Assembly (NCBI GenBank): GCA_007258455.2
Contig: VDFB02296781.1
Location: 62,001-126,000 of the forward strand
From: Sequoia sempervirens
Taxonomy: Eukaryota > Streptophyta > Pinopsida > Cupressales > Cupressaceae
Direction: 5' to 3'
DNA: 64,000 nucleotides
A program made the translations under genes and the position numbers. Below, in pieces: positions 25,015-37,054 of the stretch. A model generated the notes under the pieces. The model ran no database searches and was not told where the DNA came from. It saw only the letters and a program-made list of their open reading frames with translations. Numbering within the stretch: the stretch's first letter is position 1; each line of letters opens with the position of its first letter.

Positions 25015-26339
25015 ATGGTTGCTAATAATGAGCTTACAACTGATGTGCCAACAACAAATGAAAGTTGGGTGCAAGATATGACTCACTTTTTACAAACTGG
25101 TGAGTGTCCACCAGGTTTAGATAGAGCCAAATGGAGGCATTTCATATTGCAGTCCATTCCTTATGTGTTGGTTGGTAACATTATTTTTAGAAAAGATTTT
25201 AATGGTGTCCTTTTAAGATGCATTGATCAACATCAATTTGACAAAGTACTTCATGAGTTCCATGATGGAACTGCTGGCGGTTATTTTTCCCCAAGAACAA
25301 CTGCATGGAAAATAATGAGAGCTGGCTATTATTGGCCAAGCTTGTTTAAAGATTCCCATGGTTGGGCCAAAAAGTGTGTAAAATATGCCATTTTTGCAGG
25401 CAAAGAGAGGCTACCATCTTTACCATTTCAGCCCATTCAAGTAGAATCCCTCATGAGATGGGGCATTGATTTTATAGGTTCCATTAACCCACCTTCAAGT
25501 GAAAACCATAGGTGGGTACTTAATAAAACTGATTACTTCACAAGATGGACTGAAGCAGTGGCCTTGAAAGAAGCCAACAAAAGTGTTGTTTTAAATTTTT
25601 ATGATGATCTAGTAACAGATTTGGGGTACTTGAATCAATCATTCCTGATAATGCTTTGGAATTTTTTGGATTAAGGGTAAGTGATTGGGCTATAAATAAT
25701 TTTATTAATCTAAATACCTACTCAAATTATTACCCTCAAGGTAATGGTTTTGCTTAATCAACCAATAAGAACTTGATCAAAATCATCAAAAGGATTTTCT
25801 AGGATAGCCAAAGAACTTGGCACAACAAGCTAAAATTTTCCTTATGGGTAGATAGAATAACTCCAAAGAAATCGATTGGAAATTCCCCTTATATGCTGGT
25901 ATGTGGTAAAGATGCAAGGTTGCCTTTATCTACTGAGCTTCTAGCTCTTGACATAATGAACCAACTTGAAATGTTTGAAGAGGAAGATCCAATGGCTATC
26001 AGATATGCACAACTCATGGAGTTGGATGAAACAAGAGATAGAGCCATGTAAACAATGGAGTTGCATCAACTCCAAACAAAGAAGGTGTTTGATAAAAAAC
26101 AAACACCTAAGGTGTTTAGAGAGGGAGATGTTGTCCTTAAGTGGGATGAATTAAAGAGAAGGCTTGGAAAGCACACTAAATTCGATAGCATGTGGAGTGG
26201 CTCGTTTGTCATTATTGAATGCAAAGAGCACAATTCTTTTCAACTGTCATCAATGGATGGAGAAGCTTTGCCTATCCCAGTCAATGGGATACACCTCAAA
26301 CTCTATTTTGAGGTATCATCTAAAATCTTCCTTGTATAA
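25015..26339 (+). pseudogene. E1 integrase
   Basis: DDE integrase that inserts the element. The N-terminal zinc finger shows HEFHDG at 25252-25269 and KKCVKYAIF at 25369-25395, where the second Cys of the usual CxxC is Tyr. The catalytic core starts at RWGIDFIGSINPP (first Asp), then KTDYFTRWTEAVALKEANK. A frame shift at about 25640 leads to a segment with the second Asp (PDNALEFF). The catalytic Glu codon after QGNGFA is replaced by TAA at about 25756. The C-terminal domain (26055-26339) has REGDVVLKWDELKRRLGKH and SFVIIECKEHNSFQLS. Inactive. Confidence 0.85.
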
Positions 26340-26632
26340 ATTAGAGTAGGTTTTGTTTCCTCTAAGTGTTGTTGCACATTAGTTGGATGCTTTTTTTAGT
26401 TTTCCCTGAGTGTTGTTCTGCACAATTACGTGGTAATTTTCTTTGTTTTCTTTCTACTGGGTTGGGTTTTTAATAAGTTTTCAAAGTTTCTCTTGCTGGT
26501 TTACTGAGTTACAACATAAAATGTTGTTTTCAAGTGGTGCCAACCTTTAGATAACTCAGTGCCCAATGGATAAGCTTTAGGCACCTAGTCAAGATGTTTT
26601 GCAAGAAAACATATAGCAGATGTCACCAAAAA
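26340..26632 (+). other. E1 3' internal region
   Basis: About 290 noncoding bp between the integrase stop and the 3' LTR. A short A-rich ACCAAAAA run sits where a polypurine tract would be, but it is not a good tract. Confidence 0.5.
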
Positions 26633-26939
26633 AGTTACCTAGCTAAAATTAGGTAACTTAGTGTTTATTCTTTTGGTGTTTTCATTTAAACATTTAAAAG
26701 ATAAACCATATTCTACTAAGTTCATTAATATGCATAAAAGAGATTGTCAAGAATAGATTACATTTTTATTCTAGTGTTGCAATTACAGACAGATAAGAAA
26801 AAGAACCAATATATATTGCAAATGTGATCTTTATTGAAAATCATTAGTATAAATTTCCCTCACAAGCCAAGGGACTAGCTATCCTAATGCTAGTAAAGAA
26901 TAAATCATATGCATATGGATAACAAAAGTGTTGTTAGAT
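26633..26939 (+). repeat. E1 3' LTR, truncated
   Basis: Direct repeat of 15456-15775 (for example TATTCTTTTGGTGTTTTCAT and CCAAGGGACTAGCTATCCTA in both). The initial TG has mutated to AG. Similarity stops after AACAAAAGT at 26939, where the minus-strand fragment E3 starts. The two copies differ at many positions, so insertion is old. Confidence 0.85.
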
Positions 26940-28765
26940 ATCTTAGATAGTTGAAAGGAATTGTTCATTATACATCTAGTGATCACATAAAGACCACTCC
27001 ACATAGCATCAAATTTAGAATGCTTTCCCATATTTATTTTTAGCTCATCTCGTGCTTAAAGACTAGATCACTCTCCTTAAACAATCTTGGAGCTGCCTTC
27101 TTGTTAAACACTCTTTTCATTTGACAATGATGAATTTCCAAATTTTGTAGTGCCTTTCTCCTTGTTTCTTCTAACTCCATCAACTCAAGAATTATAATCT
27201 CCATTGGTTTTTATCCATCAATTCCATCTCTTTGATCAAACTTAATGTTGGTAGTTCAATAGATATAGGAAGCCTTTCTTCCATGCCATAAACAAGAACA
27301 TAAGGTGAGTTACCTATAGATCTCTTAGGTGTTATCCTATCAGTCCATAGAGCTAGCTTCAACTTATCATGTCAAGTCCTTTGATTGTCTTCAATCATCC
27401 TCTTAATGATTATAATCTTATTTTTGTTAGAAGACTCATCTTACCCATTACCCTATGGATAATAATTGGATGAAGTATTCAAATATATGACATTTTTAAG
27501 AGCCCAATCAATCACTTTTAATCCTACAAAATTGAAAGCATTATTTGAAACAATTGAATCAGGAACTTCAAATATTGCAACTAAATCTTGATAAAAGTTT
27601 AGGATAGTAGTTTCATTAGCTTCCTTTAATGCTACACCTTATGTCCACTTAGTGAAATAATCAGTTGTAGTCAATCTCTATTTGTTTCCAACACTAGAAG
27701 GTGGGTTAATAACTCTAATGAATTCAAGTCCCCACTTCATGAAGGGCTACAAAACTTGTATAGGATGTAATGGTAAAGCTACTAATCTTTGTTTACCTAC
27801 AAACAATGCACACTTCTTGTACCTTCTCACCCATGAAAATGTATCCTTGTATAAGTTAGTCCAAAAAAAACCAACTCTCATCGTCTTAAGAGTTGTTTTC
27901 CTAGGTACAAAATGGCCACTAAATGAACCATCATGAAATTCTTCAAGAAATTTATCAATCTGGTTAGATTCAACACATATTAACAAAACTCCATGAAATT
28001 AATTTCTAAACAAAATACCATCAATAATAACATAAGTAATAGCTTGCAGCCTATAATACCTTTGTTTTTCATTGTTTAGACCTCCTAAACACTCACCAGT
28101 CTAAAGGTAATCCACCATTTCTTTAATCTAACCTATAGGAGTGGCTACTATAGCAATTTTTTCATCATCATTTAGCACTAAGACAGACTCATTTTCAACC
28201 TCTTGGTTGCTTTCTAAATCACTAGCAACCTACTCACATAATCTCTTACCTCTTCTCAACTTTGTGACTTTTATTTCTACATCATATTTTATTATTTTTG
28301 TAATCCAACTAGCTCTTTTATCATTTAGGTCCTTATTCAACAACGACTCCACACTTGGATGAGAAACCAACAAGTGTATCTTGTTGTTTAAAAGCATATA
28401 TCTAAATTTCTTAAGACTCCTAACCACAACTAGAACATTCTTTTCAATAAATGAATACCTTTGGTCATAATCCTCTAAACCTTGGCTGAAGAATGCTATA
28501 GGTTTCTCTAAACCCTCTTCATTTTGTTGGACCATCATAGCTAAGATTGTGTCAATGTTACCAAAGGTATACAAAAGGAATTCCTTTGCATTATTTGAAT
28601 TAATGAGTGTAGGAGTTGCTTCTATGGCCTCTTTGATATCCTCAAAACTTATTCTCCCTTCCTTTGTTCAACTAAAACTCACATTTTTCTAAGCATAGAA
28701 GTTAGAGGCCTTAATAGAAAAGAAATACCAGGAATAAACCTTCTTACAAAGTTGATTCTTCCTAG
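26940..28765 (-). mobile_element. E3: Tat-like gypsy fragment of the E1 lineage
   Basis: Minus-strand pol fragment, read right to left: end of RT (GRINF at the junction), RT-linked RNase H (28574-28230; TFGNIDTILAMMVQQNEEG, again without the catalytic Asp, and ASWITKIIKYDVEIKVTK), linker, integrase zinc finger (27986-27747; EEFHDGSFSGHFVPRKT, YKKCALFVGKQR), integrase core with TTDYFTKWT and ALKEANETTILNFYQDL (about 27690-27590), then DESSNKNKIIIIKRM and NSPYVLVYGMEERLPISIEL to about 27230, fading towards 26950. It shares the AFG/TFG RNase H signature with E1 rather than E2. The 5' part (gag to RT palm) and both LTRs are missing. Confidence 0.85.
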
Positions 28766-29500
28766 AATGTTGGTGCAACATATCAAAGAGCCATGACCAC
28801 AATTTTTAATGAATACATGCATATATTCATGGAATATTATGTTGATGACTTGTTAGAAAAATCATCATCAAGGGATAGTCACTTGGTAGTATTGGATAAT
28901 ATTTTTAAGTGGTTACAAGAATATAAGGTCAGATTGAATCCAAAAAGTGTGTTTTGGAGTGCAATTTGGAAAATTATTAGGATATATTATCTCTCACAGA
29001 GGTAGTGAGGTTGATCCTACAAAAGTAAAATCCATCATGGACATGCCTCTACTAGAAAACATAAGTCAACTACATACCCTACAATTAAGATTGCATTCTA
29101 TTCAAAGGTTCATAGCTGAGTTAGCAACTAAATATCAACTATTTTAGTATTTGCTTCATAAGGGAGTCCCATTCATATGAACCAATCACTGTCAAGAATC
29201 ATTCCAACAAATCAAGGACTATTTTATATCTCCTCTACTTCTTATACCTTCTATCAATGGTATATAACTAATACTATACATATCAATGACCTCATCAACA
29301 CTGGGAGCCTTGTTAGCACAAAATGACAATGATGAAAAAGAACAAGCTATGTATTATATAATTCACACACTCGTGGGGTATGAGCTTAATTATAGTCCTA
29401 TCTAACTAGCATGCCTTGCATTTTTCTTTGCACTCAAAAGCTTTGGAACTATATGTTGAATCATTGAACAAAACTAGTTACAAAGATAGATCCCTTGAAA
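28766..29500 (+). pseudogene. E2 reverse transcriptase (end) and RT-linked RNase H
   Basis: Opens with NVGATYQRAMTTIFNEY and reaches the catalytic YVDD (YYVDDLLEKS) at about 28840, then VRLNPKS, LLGYIISHRGSEVDPTKVKS and the thumb IQRFIAELATKYQLF. RNase H follows with ILYISMTSSTLGALLAQND and YIIHTLVGYELNYSPI. This lineage also lacks the Asp of the first RNase H strand (YIS instead of a TDA-type motif). Stops at 29144, 29178 and later. Confidence 0.85.
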
Positions 29501-30140
29501 TACCAACTCAATAAATTAGCTCTAACAAGAAGATTAGAAAAATGGGTAATCATCCTAAGTGAATTTGATATATAATATGTTGATCATAAAGTAATGAAAG
29601 GACAAGTAATAGCTGATCAATTTGTAGATGCCCCAATAGCAACAAATTATCCATTAATATTTAATTTTCCTTATGATCCATCTTCAAAATAGAGACCTCT
29701 ACAACATGGAAGCTATACTTTTAGAGGTCTTACACAAATTATGGTTCAGGAGTGAGTATCCTATTTGTCACACCACAAGGGGACTCAATAGGTCTAGATC
29801 ATATAGAATAGCATTTCCTTGCACCAATAACATGGTTGTGTATGAAGCATTGCTAACGTGAATTTGAATGGCTATCAAATGGAAAATCAAGAATCTTCAA
29901 GTCTATGATGATTCCCTATTGGTTATTTGTTAGTTCAATGATGATTATAACACAAAGGATAAAAATATCACACCCTATAAGAGAATGGTTGACAGTTTCA
30001 AGTAGTATTTTGATGCCATCATCTTTGAGAACATCCCAAGAATTCAGAATAAAGCAATTGATGCAATGGCCACTATTGGATCTCTCTTGGATATACCTAA
30101 TAATGTGTCACAGTATGAGTTCTTGGTGGAATAACTTTTG
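29501..30140 (+). pseudogene. E2 second RNase H, downstream of first RNase H
   Basis: Connection ILSEFDIQYVDHK-like block, GQVIADQFVDAPIA, then an archaeal-type RNase H: SYRIAFPCTNNMVVYEALLT (the Glu position reads V, degenerate), a frame-shifted LQVYDDSLLV block and a tail ending TIGSLLDIPNN...QYEFLVE at about 30080-30135. Here the domain lies between RNase H and integrase, the usual Tat order. Confidence 0.75.
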
Positions 30141-30179
30141 GCCCTTGCAAATTCATTGTCCTTGAATTTGAGTTTTTGT

Positions 30180-31075
30180 TTGAGATTATTGCACCTAATT
30201 CTCCTTGGTACAAAGAATTTTATAATTACCTACATGACCAAATCATCCCTCCTAACTTGTCCTCTAACCAATGCAAGACCTTTATCCAACAAGCATCCAA
30301 TATGTCATCATCGGTGATACCGTTTACCAACACAACCTAGATAGAACCCTCCTTGTATATCTTGATTTAGACGAAGCACAAATAGCTTTACACAAAGTAC
30401 ATGATGGTATATGTGGAGCTCACTCTATTGGTCCTACCTTAGCCAAAAATCTCATGCAAATAAGATACTATTGGACTACTATGGCACATGATGCCTATCA
30501 CTATTTTAAGAAATGTTAGCAATATCAAATATATGAAGATATTGTGCATGCACTTTTGCAATACATTCATTGAATTATGCCATCATGGCCATTCTCTCAA
30601 TCGGGACTTGACCTCATGGGAAGGATCCATCCTACCTTTTCCAATGGTTATAAATTCATCCTTACTACAACTAAGTATTTCACAAAATAGATGGAAGCTA
30701 TTCCAATGACCTACATCACCAAAAAAGAAAATATCTAAGTTTATCCTTAATTACATAATATGTCGGTATGGTGTTCCCTAATCCATCATCACAAATAATG
30801 GTCATCCTTTCAAAAACTAGGATATTTGTGAGTTATGCGAAAGATTCCATATCCATCATCATTTCACTACATATTACAATCAAGGTAATGGTCAAGTCAA
30901 GGCATGTAATAAGACTATCCTTAAAATCTGAAAGAAGACTATCGATGATGCATATGGGTCCTTACATCATAACCATAGCATATGGATCTGGCACTTATCA
31001 ACTTGCTACTCCTAAAGGTGAATTGTAACTAGATCTTATCAAGAACATGCACCTTTGCAAGTACTATACTTAGCT
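30180..31075 (+). pseudogene. E2 integrase
   Basis: Zinc-finger region at 30271-30525: ALHKVHDGICGAHSIGPTLA (HxxxH) and HYFKKC followed by a stop where the CxxC should continue. The catalytic core is broken into frames through 30.55-30.95 kb, with TTKYFTK- and DNG-like remnants. The C-terminal end MGPYIITIAYGSGTYQLATP stops at 31026. An extension to about 31075 reads as the conserved short C-terminus. Confidence 0.75.
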
Positions 31076-31479
31076 TTTAAAGAATCCCATAAAAAATCAA
31101 CAAAAAAATGAAAAAAAAAGAAAAAATTTGTTACCCTAATGAAAACCTGGCATACAGGCATCTTGGTAAAACAAAAATAATATGTCCAATAGTGAAAACC
31201 ACTTAGGTGGTGCTTTTGATAAGTACCATGGTCAAAACCTAGCAAGTATGTGCCATGTGTAGTCATTTTTTGCTCCATTGTATCATTTTATCTAATTTTT
31301 TTGCTTCCATCGATGATCCCTTGTACATATCTCGCTCCGTAACAAAATCCCACTTTTTTCTATCCATTCATAATAACTTCTCTTATCCATTTCATCCATA
31401 ATAAGTTGCTCCCATATCTGACTAGGGGAAATTTCTAGACTTATGTCTTACAAGGGATCCTAGATGTGGGTTAGCATCA
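31076..31479 (+). other. E2 post-integrase region, no gene seen
   Basis: Noncoding start of the E2 3' internal region, with A-rich runs at 31090-31125. The minus-strand ORF at 31039-31278 is a shadow. Confidence 0.6.
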
Positions 31480-31710
31480 AAACATGTCAAAAAACCAAAA
31501 AAAAATCAAAACATGTCAAAAACCAAAACGAAAACTTAGAAAAATGTCAAAAATCGAAAAAAATAAAAACTGTCAAAAACCAAAAATCATTAGAAAATAT
31601 CAAAATCCAAAAAAATTAGAAAACATCAAAATTCAAAAAAAATCAGAAAAACATCAAAAAAAATAAAAAAATAGAAAACATCAAAATCATCAAAAATCAT
31701 CAAAAACTCC
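31480..31710 (+). repeat. A-rich simple repeat (TCAAAAA family)
   Basis: Imperfect tandem CATCAAAA/TGTCAAAAACC units, 80-85 percent A+C. The lysine-rich ORF through it is a composition artefact. Confidence 0.85.
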
Positions 31711-32030
31711 AAAAATAGAGTCTATGTTAGTCCAAGTGGTTGAACTGCATTGCCTCTACGACTTCACGTAGGTAAGGCCATCATCGATGAACCCGCAAGG
31801 CATTACATTAGTCCTCTAGGTTTTTTCATAATAAATTGTCAAGTCCATCCATATCTACATCTTCATAATAAACTATCCATGGTCAGAGTCGATTGAACTA
31901 CGTTGTCTCTGCACTTTCCGTAGGAAAGGCCATCACTGATGAGCCCCCAAAGCATTAGGTTAGTCCCTTAGGGTTTGTCATAAAAAATTCTTCATCCATC
32001 AAAATCATCCATCCCATAATAAATTGCTCC
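31711..32030 (+). repeat. Two-copy tandem repeat, period about 147 bp
   Basis: Unit 1 from about 31727 and unit 2 from about 31872 share TTGAACTGCATTG / TTGAACTACGTTG, GTAAGGCCATCA / GAAAGGCCATCA and TTAGTCC(C)T(C)TAGG blocks. Part of the E2 3' internal region. Confidence 0.75.
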
Positions 32031-33379
32031 TTGTTAAGGTTGACATTTTGAGTAGACACAAATAGTTATCACGCAAGATAACTAAGCTTAGCCAAATCAC
32101 AAAACAATAGATTAGACTATCCACTAGTCTTCAACCATCAGCAATCAATTCCCTAAACACATGTACCTATCAAATATCAACAATCAACCATCAAAAAATA
32201 AACATTTGTTATCTTACCAAATATCAAACAGTCTTTTATAGTATGTAAGATCATTGGGCTCCTTGGGCTTATATGACATGCTTCACGTATGAAATCAGAT
32301 ATTATCCATCAATCGTTAGTCTTAGACATGATGATGCATCATCAGGCTCCCTGGGCTTATATGGCATGCTTCCTTTCCTAAAACCAAATGCTATCATTAT
32401 CTAGAATCTGATCATACAATTTGGAAATCTGATCTAAATGGCTATTAACTCTATTGGTCCAATTTACCTTATCTTTCTATCTGATTTATCTTTGGTCATG
32501 TTACTATATGCCTCAAGGATGTCCCAAAAGGATTTAGAAGAGTGATGATGGATCATGACCTTTTTCTCTTTTATTTTTCTGTGGTGTTCAACATCCATTT
32601 CCACAATAAGTTATGATGATAACTATGCAATAAAATAAAATATTGATCATTTATTAGCAAGATCTCAAGATAGCAGTCCCAATTTATCCACCTCATTTTT
32701 TGTCCTCGTCGAGCTTCTTTCTACACTAACATCATGTATTTTCTTCCTCACATTCATCCTGAAAATGTGTTGTGACATACAAAAGAAAATGCATCAGTAG
32801 TATCATCTTGCATCCATAATCATGTTAGGGCATCATAGTTATCATTATTATATGCATATTAGGTCATCCATATTGCATTAGAAAATAAAACGTGCATAGC
32901 ATCCCATCATGTAGTATCCTCATCCATATAAGCATCACATAAAAGCATGTCATAAACCTCATAGTTTCATCCTATATAACCACGACATCACATCATCATG
33001 TGCATCTATCCATATATGATATCATACATAAACATATAATGGAACCATGTGAATCCATCCATATATCATAAACATGTGCAAGCATAAACCATACATCATA
33101 CATCCATAACATCATATCATATAGGAAGCATCACATATCCATAATTAAAAGATGCATATAGAGCCCAACACAATCATCTAGTCACCACCAAAGTCATATA
33201 TCCTACATATATATTGAAAAAAATAGTTTTTCATAGTAGAATATCATGATGTTTGTAAAAAATGGGGCTCTTAGGCTTGATAAAAAATATAAGCCTCTAA
33301 AACATATAAATATAGGCCTAGCCTATATTTCCCTCATCTCATGACCCTAATGATCTCTCCTCCCTTTGTTATGATCCTG
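32031..33379. other. E2 3' internal region, no gene seen
   Basis: Noncoding. Two copies of GGGCTCC(T/C)TGGGCTTATATG at 32254-32275 and 32344-32365 form a short diverged direct repeat. Many CATCATAT-type short words at 32.8-33.2 kb suggest a degenerate low-complexity tract. Confidence 0.5.
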
Positions 33380-33895
33380 AGGGTTTTTCATATGGTCTTG
33401 ATCATCTCTATGAGACTCCCACACTACTCTAAGACCTACATGAGTGTGTCTTGCTCTAACTATGGCTCTAGAAACTGGGTGCTTTGATTGTCTCTAGCAC
33501 TGCATGCTCATATAAATCCCTATTGTATTGAGCCTCTCTTCTGGCCTAATATATAGTGTCAGCAAATGCATCCATTGGTCCACTCTGTCACTATGAACTC
33601 AATGGATCATTGCTCTGCTCTATGTTCCCTTATGATTTCCTAGTCTCTCTCTATCGTGAGCATCTATATCTAACCCTGCAAAACTAGTATTTGTGCTATC
33701 TATTCTTGTAGCATCTACACCTAAGCTTGGAGTGCCTATATATGTGCCTAGGTACCCTACCCCGCATCCTTTGTATCCTCTCCGACCACATCCATAATCA
33801 CATTCTTGATTAGGACATCATGCAGAACCTCCTCCTAGATGGAAACATCATTAGCTACCTCCTCCTCAACCACTGCCTCCTCACCTATAACAACC

Positions 33896-36800
33896 TATCT
33901 CTTGCATAAATTAAAATTTTCCAAATCTCACTTTAAACATGTAAAGGTAACAAGTAACAAAGACAATACAATAATTTCTTTCTTTCTTTATTGATAAATG
34001 TATACAAGTTACAATATATTTCCACATGAATTCCATTTTCATTGCAAATATAAATCAGAGTTCAAAAGTAATACAGTTACATACATAGCTCGTAAGCTTT
34101 TGCACAAATAGAAGTAAGAAGGTCCAGGAGTCTATCCTTTCAAATCTTGGTATATCAGCCGCATGTTGTTGAGGAGAAACATCACTTAGGTACTTTTCTG
34201 CCAACCACAGACTCATAATGTGGTCCCCCGCCCACCTATCATTAGATAGATGGCCCTCCCTTCGAAGAAGAGATTGGTAGGGTATCCTTTAACGATTACC
34301 AACTAAGCATATTGGTGTGTCCTACACAACTAGAACCTTTCTATTCCACAATCTCGAACTAGTACTAGGATCACAATGAACTGACAGTGTAGTCTCAACT
34401 ATCTCACATCTAAGTGGATGTCGTACCTTTCACTAATTTGGACAAAGTATTCTCATTCAGTACTTTGAATGAAAGTCATCTATCATAAACACTACTCAGG
34501 GCCGATTTGACTTGAGGCTTCCTTACTCTATGCATAGGTTTTTACCTTCAATGGGTGAATCTATCACTCTAGACATCCTACAACCATACTATCCTACTAG
34601 GAATGAATAGCATAACATGTAAACTATAAAATTCTCCTCCTATACCGGAAACCAAAATTCCTAGGAGTTACACAAGCTTCATCGAGTTAACCTATTAACT
34701 AAAACTGTGGATTGTTTATATTTTCATGATGCATTCAAACCCATCCTAGTACTTAGTATCTATTTCAATCATATTCTCCTCATATGGAGATAATAAAAAA
34801 CATGCAAATTTCATTTTAAATGCATTTTAAACTTCCTCACAAATTCCTTCACATAAATTCACTTCTAATGCACAATATAAGTAACATTTCTCATAATAGC
34901 TCATTTCTTCTATAATATTAATTGCATTCAAGAAATGACCTTCAACCTTAATAGTTTATTGCCTATTTACAACTAGTATGTGAATTAAAAGAAAAATCAT
35001 TTTCTCCCTTTTCTTGTGAATGTCATTAAAATAGTAACTACTTGATAATGCACAAACAACATACACAAATTCTACAACATTCAAGCATTCAAAATAGATT
35101 GAATAACTTAAGAATAACTCATTCCTGTTTCAGCGTCCCTTAAAAATGATGTCAAGGCACTTCCAACACTTTCAGAATGCGTCTGGAAAAACTTCCTCAA
35201 GCTGTTGTCTTCTCTTGCAGATTTTCTTTTCAACACCTCTCTTTTCTTGCTCAGAAATTGATACACATAGCTTTTAGAAATTAAGATTGCTATCAGGAAA
35301 TTGTAAAGTTCTCAATATTTAGAATTAAGGATTGCTCACAGTATTAAGGTTGCTCTCAAAAAATGTGAAGACTCTCAAGAAATGTGAAATGCTCAGAAAA
35401 TATGAACTCTTAGAAACAAATTTGAATTCCAAAGAAGCATAGAAATGCTCATTTGCAAAGAGATGGATTTCAAAATCCAAATTGGTGTGTTGAAGAATGA
35501 ACTGTATGGCATTTTATAGTGTTCAGAAACTCAACTAACTCCTCATCCTAAGGTTTCCAAGCTTCCAGCACTGAAATTTGAGAAGCTTCTGAGAGATTTG
35601 TGGCAAACATCTGAATCAAATCATCATCCTTTCAAGCCATGACTTAACAAACTTTACATGGAAAATTTCCTAGGTTGACAACTCTAGGCGTGCTCATATT
35701 TTTGGGAAATTTTGAAGCAATCAGTTAGAAAAATTCATTCCAAGGAAGAGGTCGAGCCTGCTATAATCCCACATTGCCATTTTCATTGCCAAAAGAATAG
35801 CGTTTGCTTCATTCTCAAAGACCAATTCTTTTCCCATGCACTTCAGGCACAAACTTCTCCAGGTGCACAACTTTCTTATAGCAATTTTCTCCATTTTATT
35901 TTTAATGAACTCTCAAAAATGTATTTTCCTCCTTTTCAAATGTTCTCAACAATTATTTCAATTTAAATATTAAAACAAAAGGCTCGATTTCCATGTTGAG
36001 ATTTAACATTTCCTCCATAGCCAAGTATCAAAATATTTCTCTATTGATAAAGGATTTAAATCCTTTAACTCTATTACTTTTGTGTTCCATTTTTATTCTC
36101 TTGAATATTTATATGTCATTTGAACTTTATTTGATTTTCAATCCATTAACACAAAATAACCCTCATTTATATTTTATAATATATATATATATCGATATTA
36201 ACATCACAATATATATATATATATTTACACCTATATTTATGTATTTATGTATATATCATAAAATATAATCCCATCATTGATATATACATTTATACATAAA
36301 TATTTATGTAAATTTACTAGATCATAATATTAAAATATTGTTCTTACCTCAGACATCAGATGGAATGTGTACAAATATACTCTTGTGTATATGTATGTAT
36401 GCGTATATACATGTCGACACATGTGTATGAGCATATCCATTTGCTTAACATACACATGTATTGATATGTCTATACATATAGATACGTGTACAATGTATAG
36501 ATGTATGTGCACACCCAATAAATCTTTAACACATATCTTTTACATCATTCATATAAGGGTCATGGTATAGTAAGTCTAACATTAAAAAATCATAACTCCT
36601 AAAGCACAAAGAAATGAATTCAAACTCCTAATGTCAATAAACAATCTTATGGATGACTTACACTTATCTCGACAAACAGACTTGGCTTACTCAATCTATA
36701 GTATGTGTGTGTATGCTCAATTGGTACTCGTTACTGTTTACCTGACCAAGCTCCTCCCCAAGTGATATCTCTCCTTTTCCTGGAGGAATGAACCTATTTC

Positions 36801-37054
36801 CTACACATCATGACACGACAATGGAAGTCATATGCTCAAAACATGTCAGTTTACATAAAACATCTCAAAAGTTAGAATAAACATTATTTTGTAACTTATA
36901 TGCAACATTTATTCAAAATTACATCAATAGAAGTATCATAAAAATGAGACAATCATTTGATAACAAGAACAACATGCTTTATTCATCTAAAAGATTCAAT
37001 CATTACAGCACGCATTTCTCTATGCAATAGTAGCTATACAATCGGGGTGTAACA
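33896..37054 (-). mobile_element. Nested 3.16-kb LTR-like insert (probable solo LTR)
   Basis: Flanked on both sides by TCACC (33891-33895 and 37055-37059), a 5-bp target-site duplication as expected for LTR elements. On the minus strand it starts TGTTACACCCCG, a common plant LTR start, and ends TTGTTATA, one transition away from a CA end. It has no gag or pol and no internal LTR duplication that I can see, and an AATAAAG signal lies near its 3' end (about 33980). A solo LTR fits best; a non-autonomous element is the alternative. Confidence 0.75.
36178..36500. repeat. AT dinucleotide and TATG/TACA simple repeats
   Basis: Two (AT)n runs at about 36178-36193 and 36209-36226, then TATGTATG / TATACATG-type degenerate tetranucleotide sequence at 36370-36500. 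Lies within the nested insert; ORFs on both strands here are artefacts of the repeat. Confidence 0.85.

Larger units (their letters stand above)
15456..26939 (+). mobile_element. E1: Tat-like Ty3/gypsy LTR retrotransposon, decayed
   Basis: Autonomous-type retrotransposon remnant in the order 5' LTR, primer-binding block, gag, protease, archaeal-type RNase H, RT, RT-linked RNase H, integrase, start of 3' LTR. About 290 bp at 15456-15775 recurs directly at 26633-26939, marking the LTR starts. The right copy is cut off where a minus-strand gypsy fragment (E3) begins. All ORFs carry stops or frameshifts, and the RNase H/integrase joint has lost sequence near 24977-25014. Fragment E3 next door belongs to the same lineage. 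Confidence 0.85.

Noticed and set aside
26966..26985. TAGTG at 26974 as partner of the CACTA start at 9408
   Set aside because: Preceding bases do not match the complement of CACTAGTAGAAT and no subterminal repeats are nearby; it lies inside the E3 fragment.
31484..31666. 60-codon lysine-rich ORF
   Set aside because: Product of the TCAAAAA simple repeat.
36330..36570. Overlapping ORFs on both strands rich in Tyr, Ile, His and Cys
   Set aside because: Translation of TATG/TACA simple repeat inside the nested LTR-like insert.
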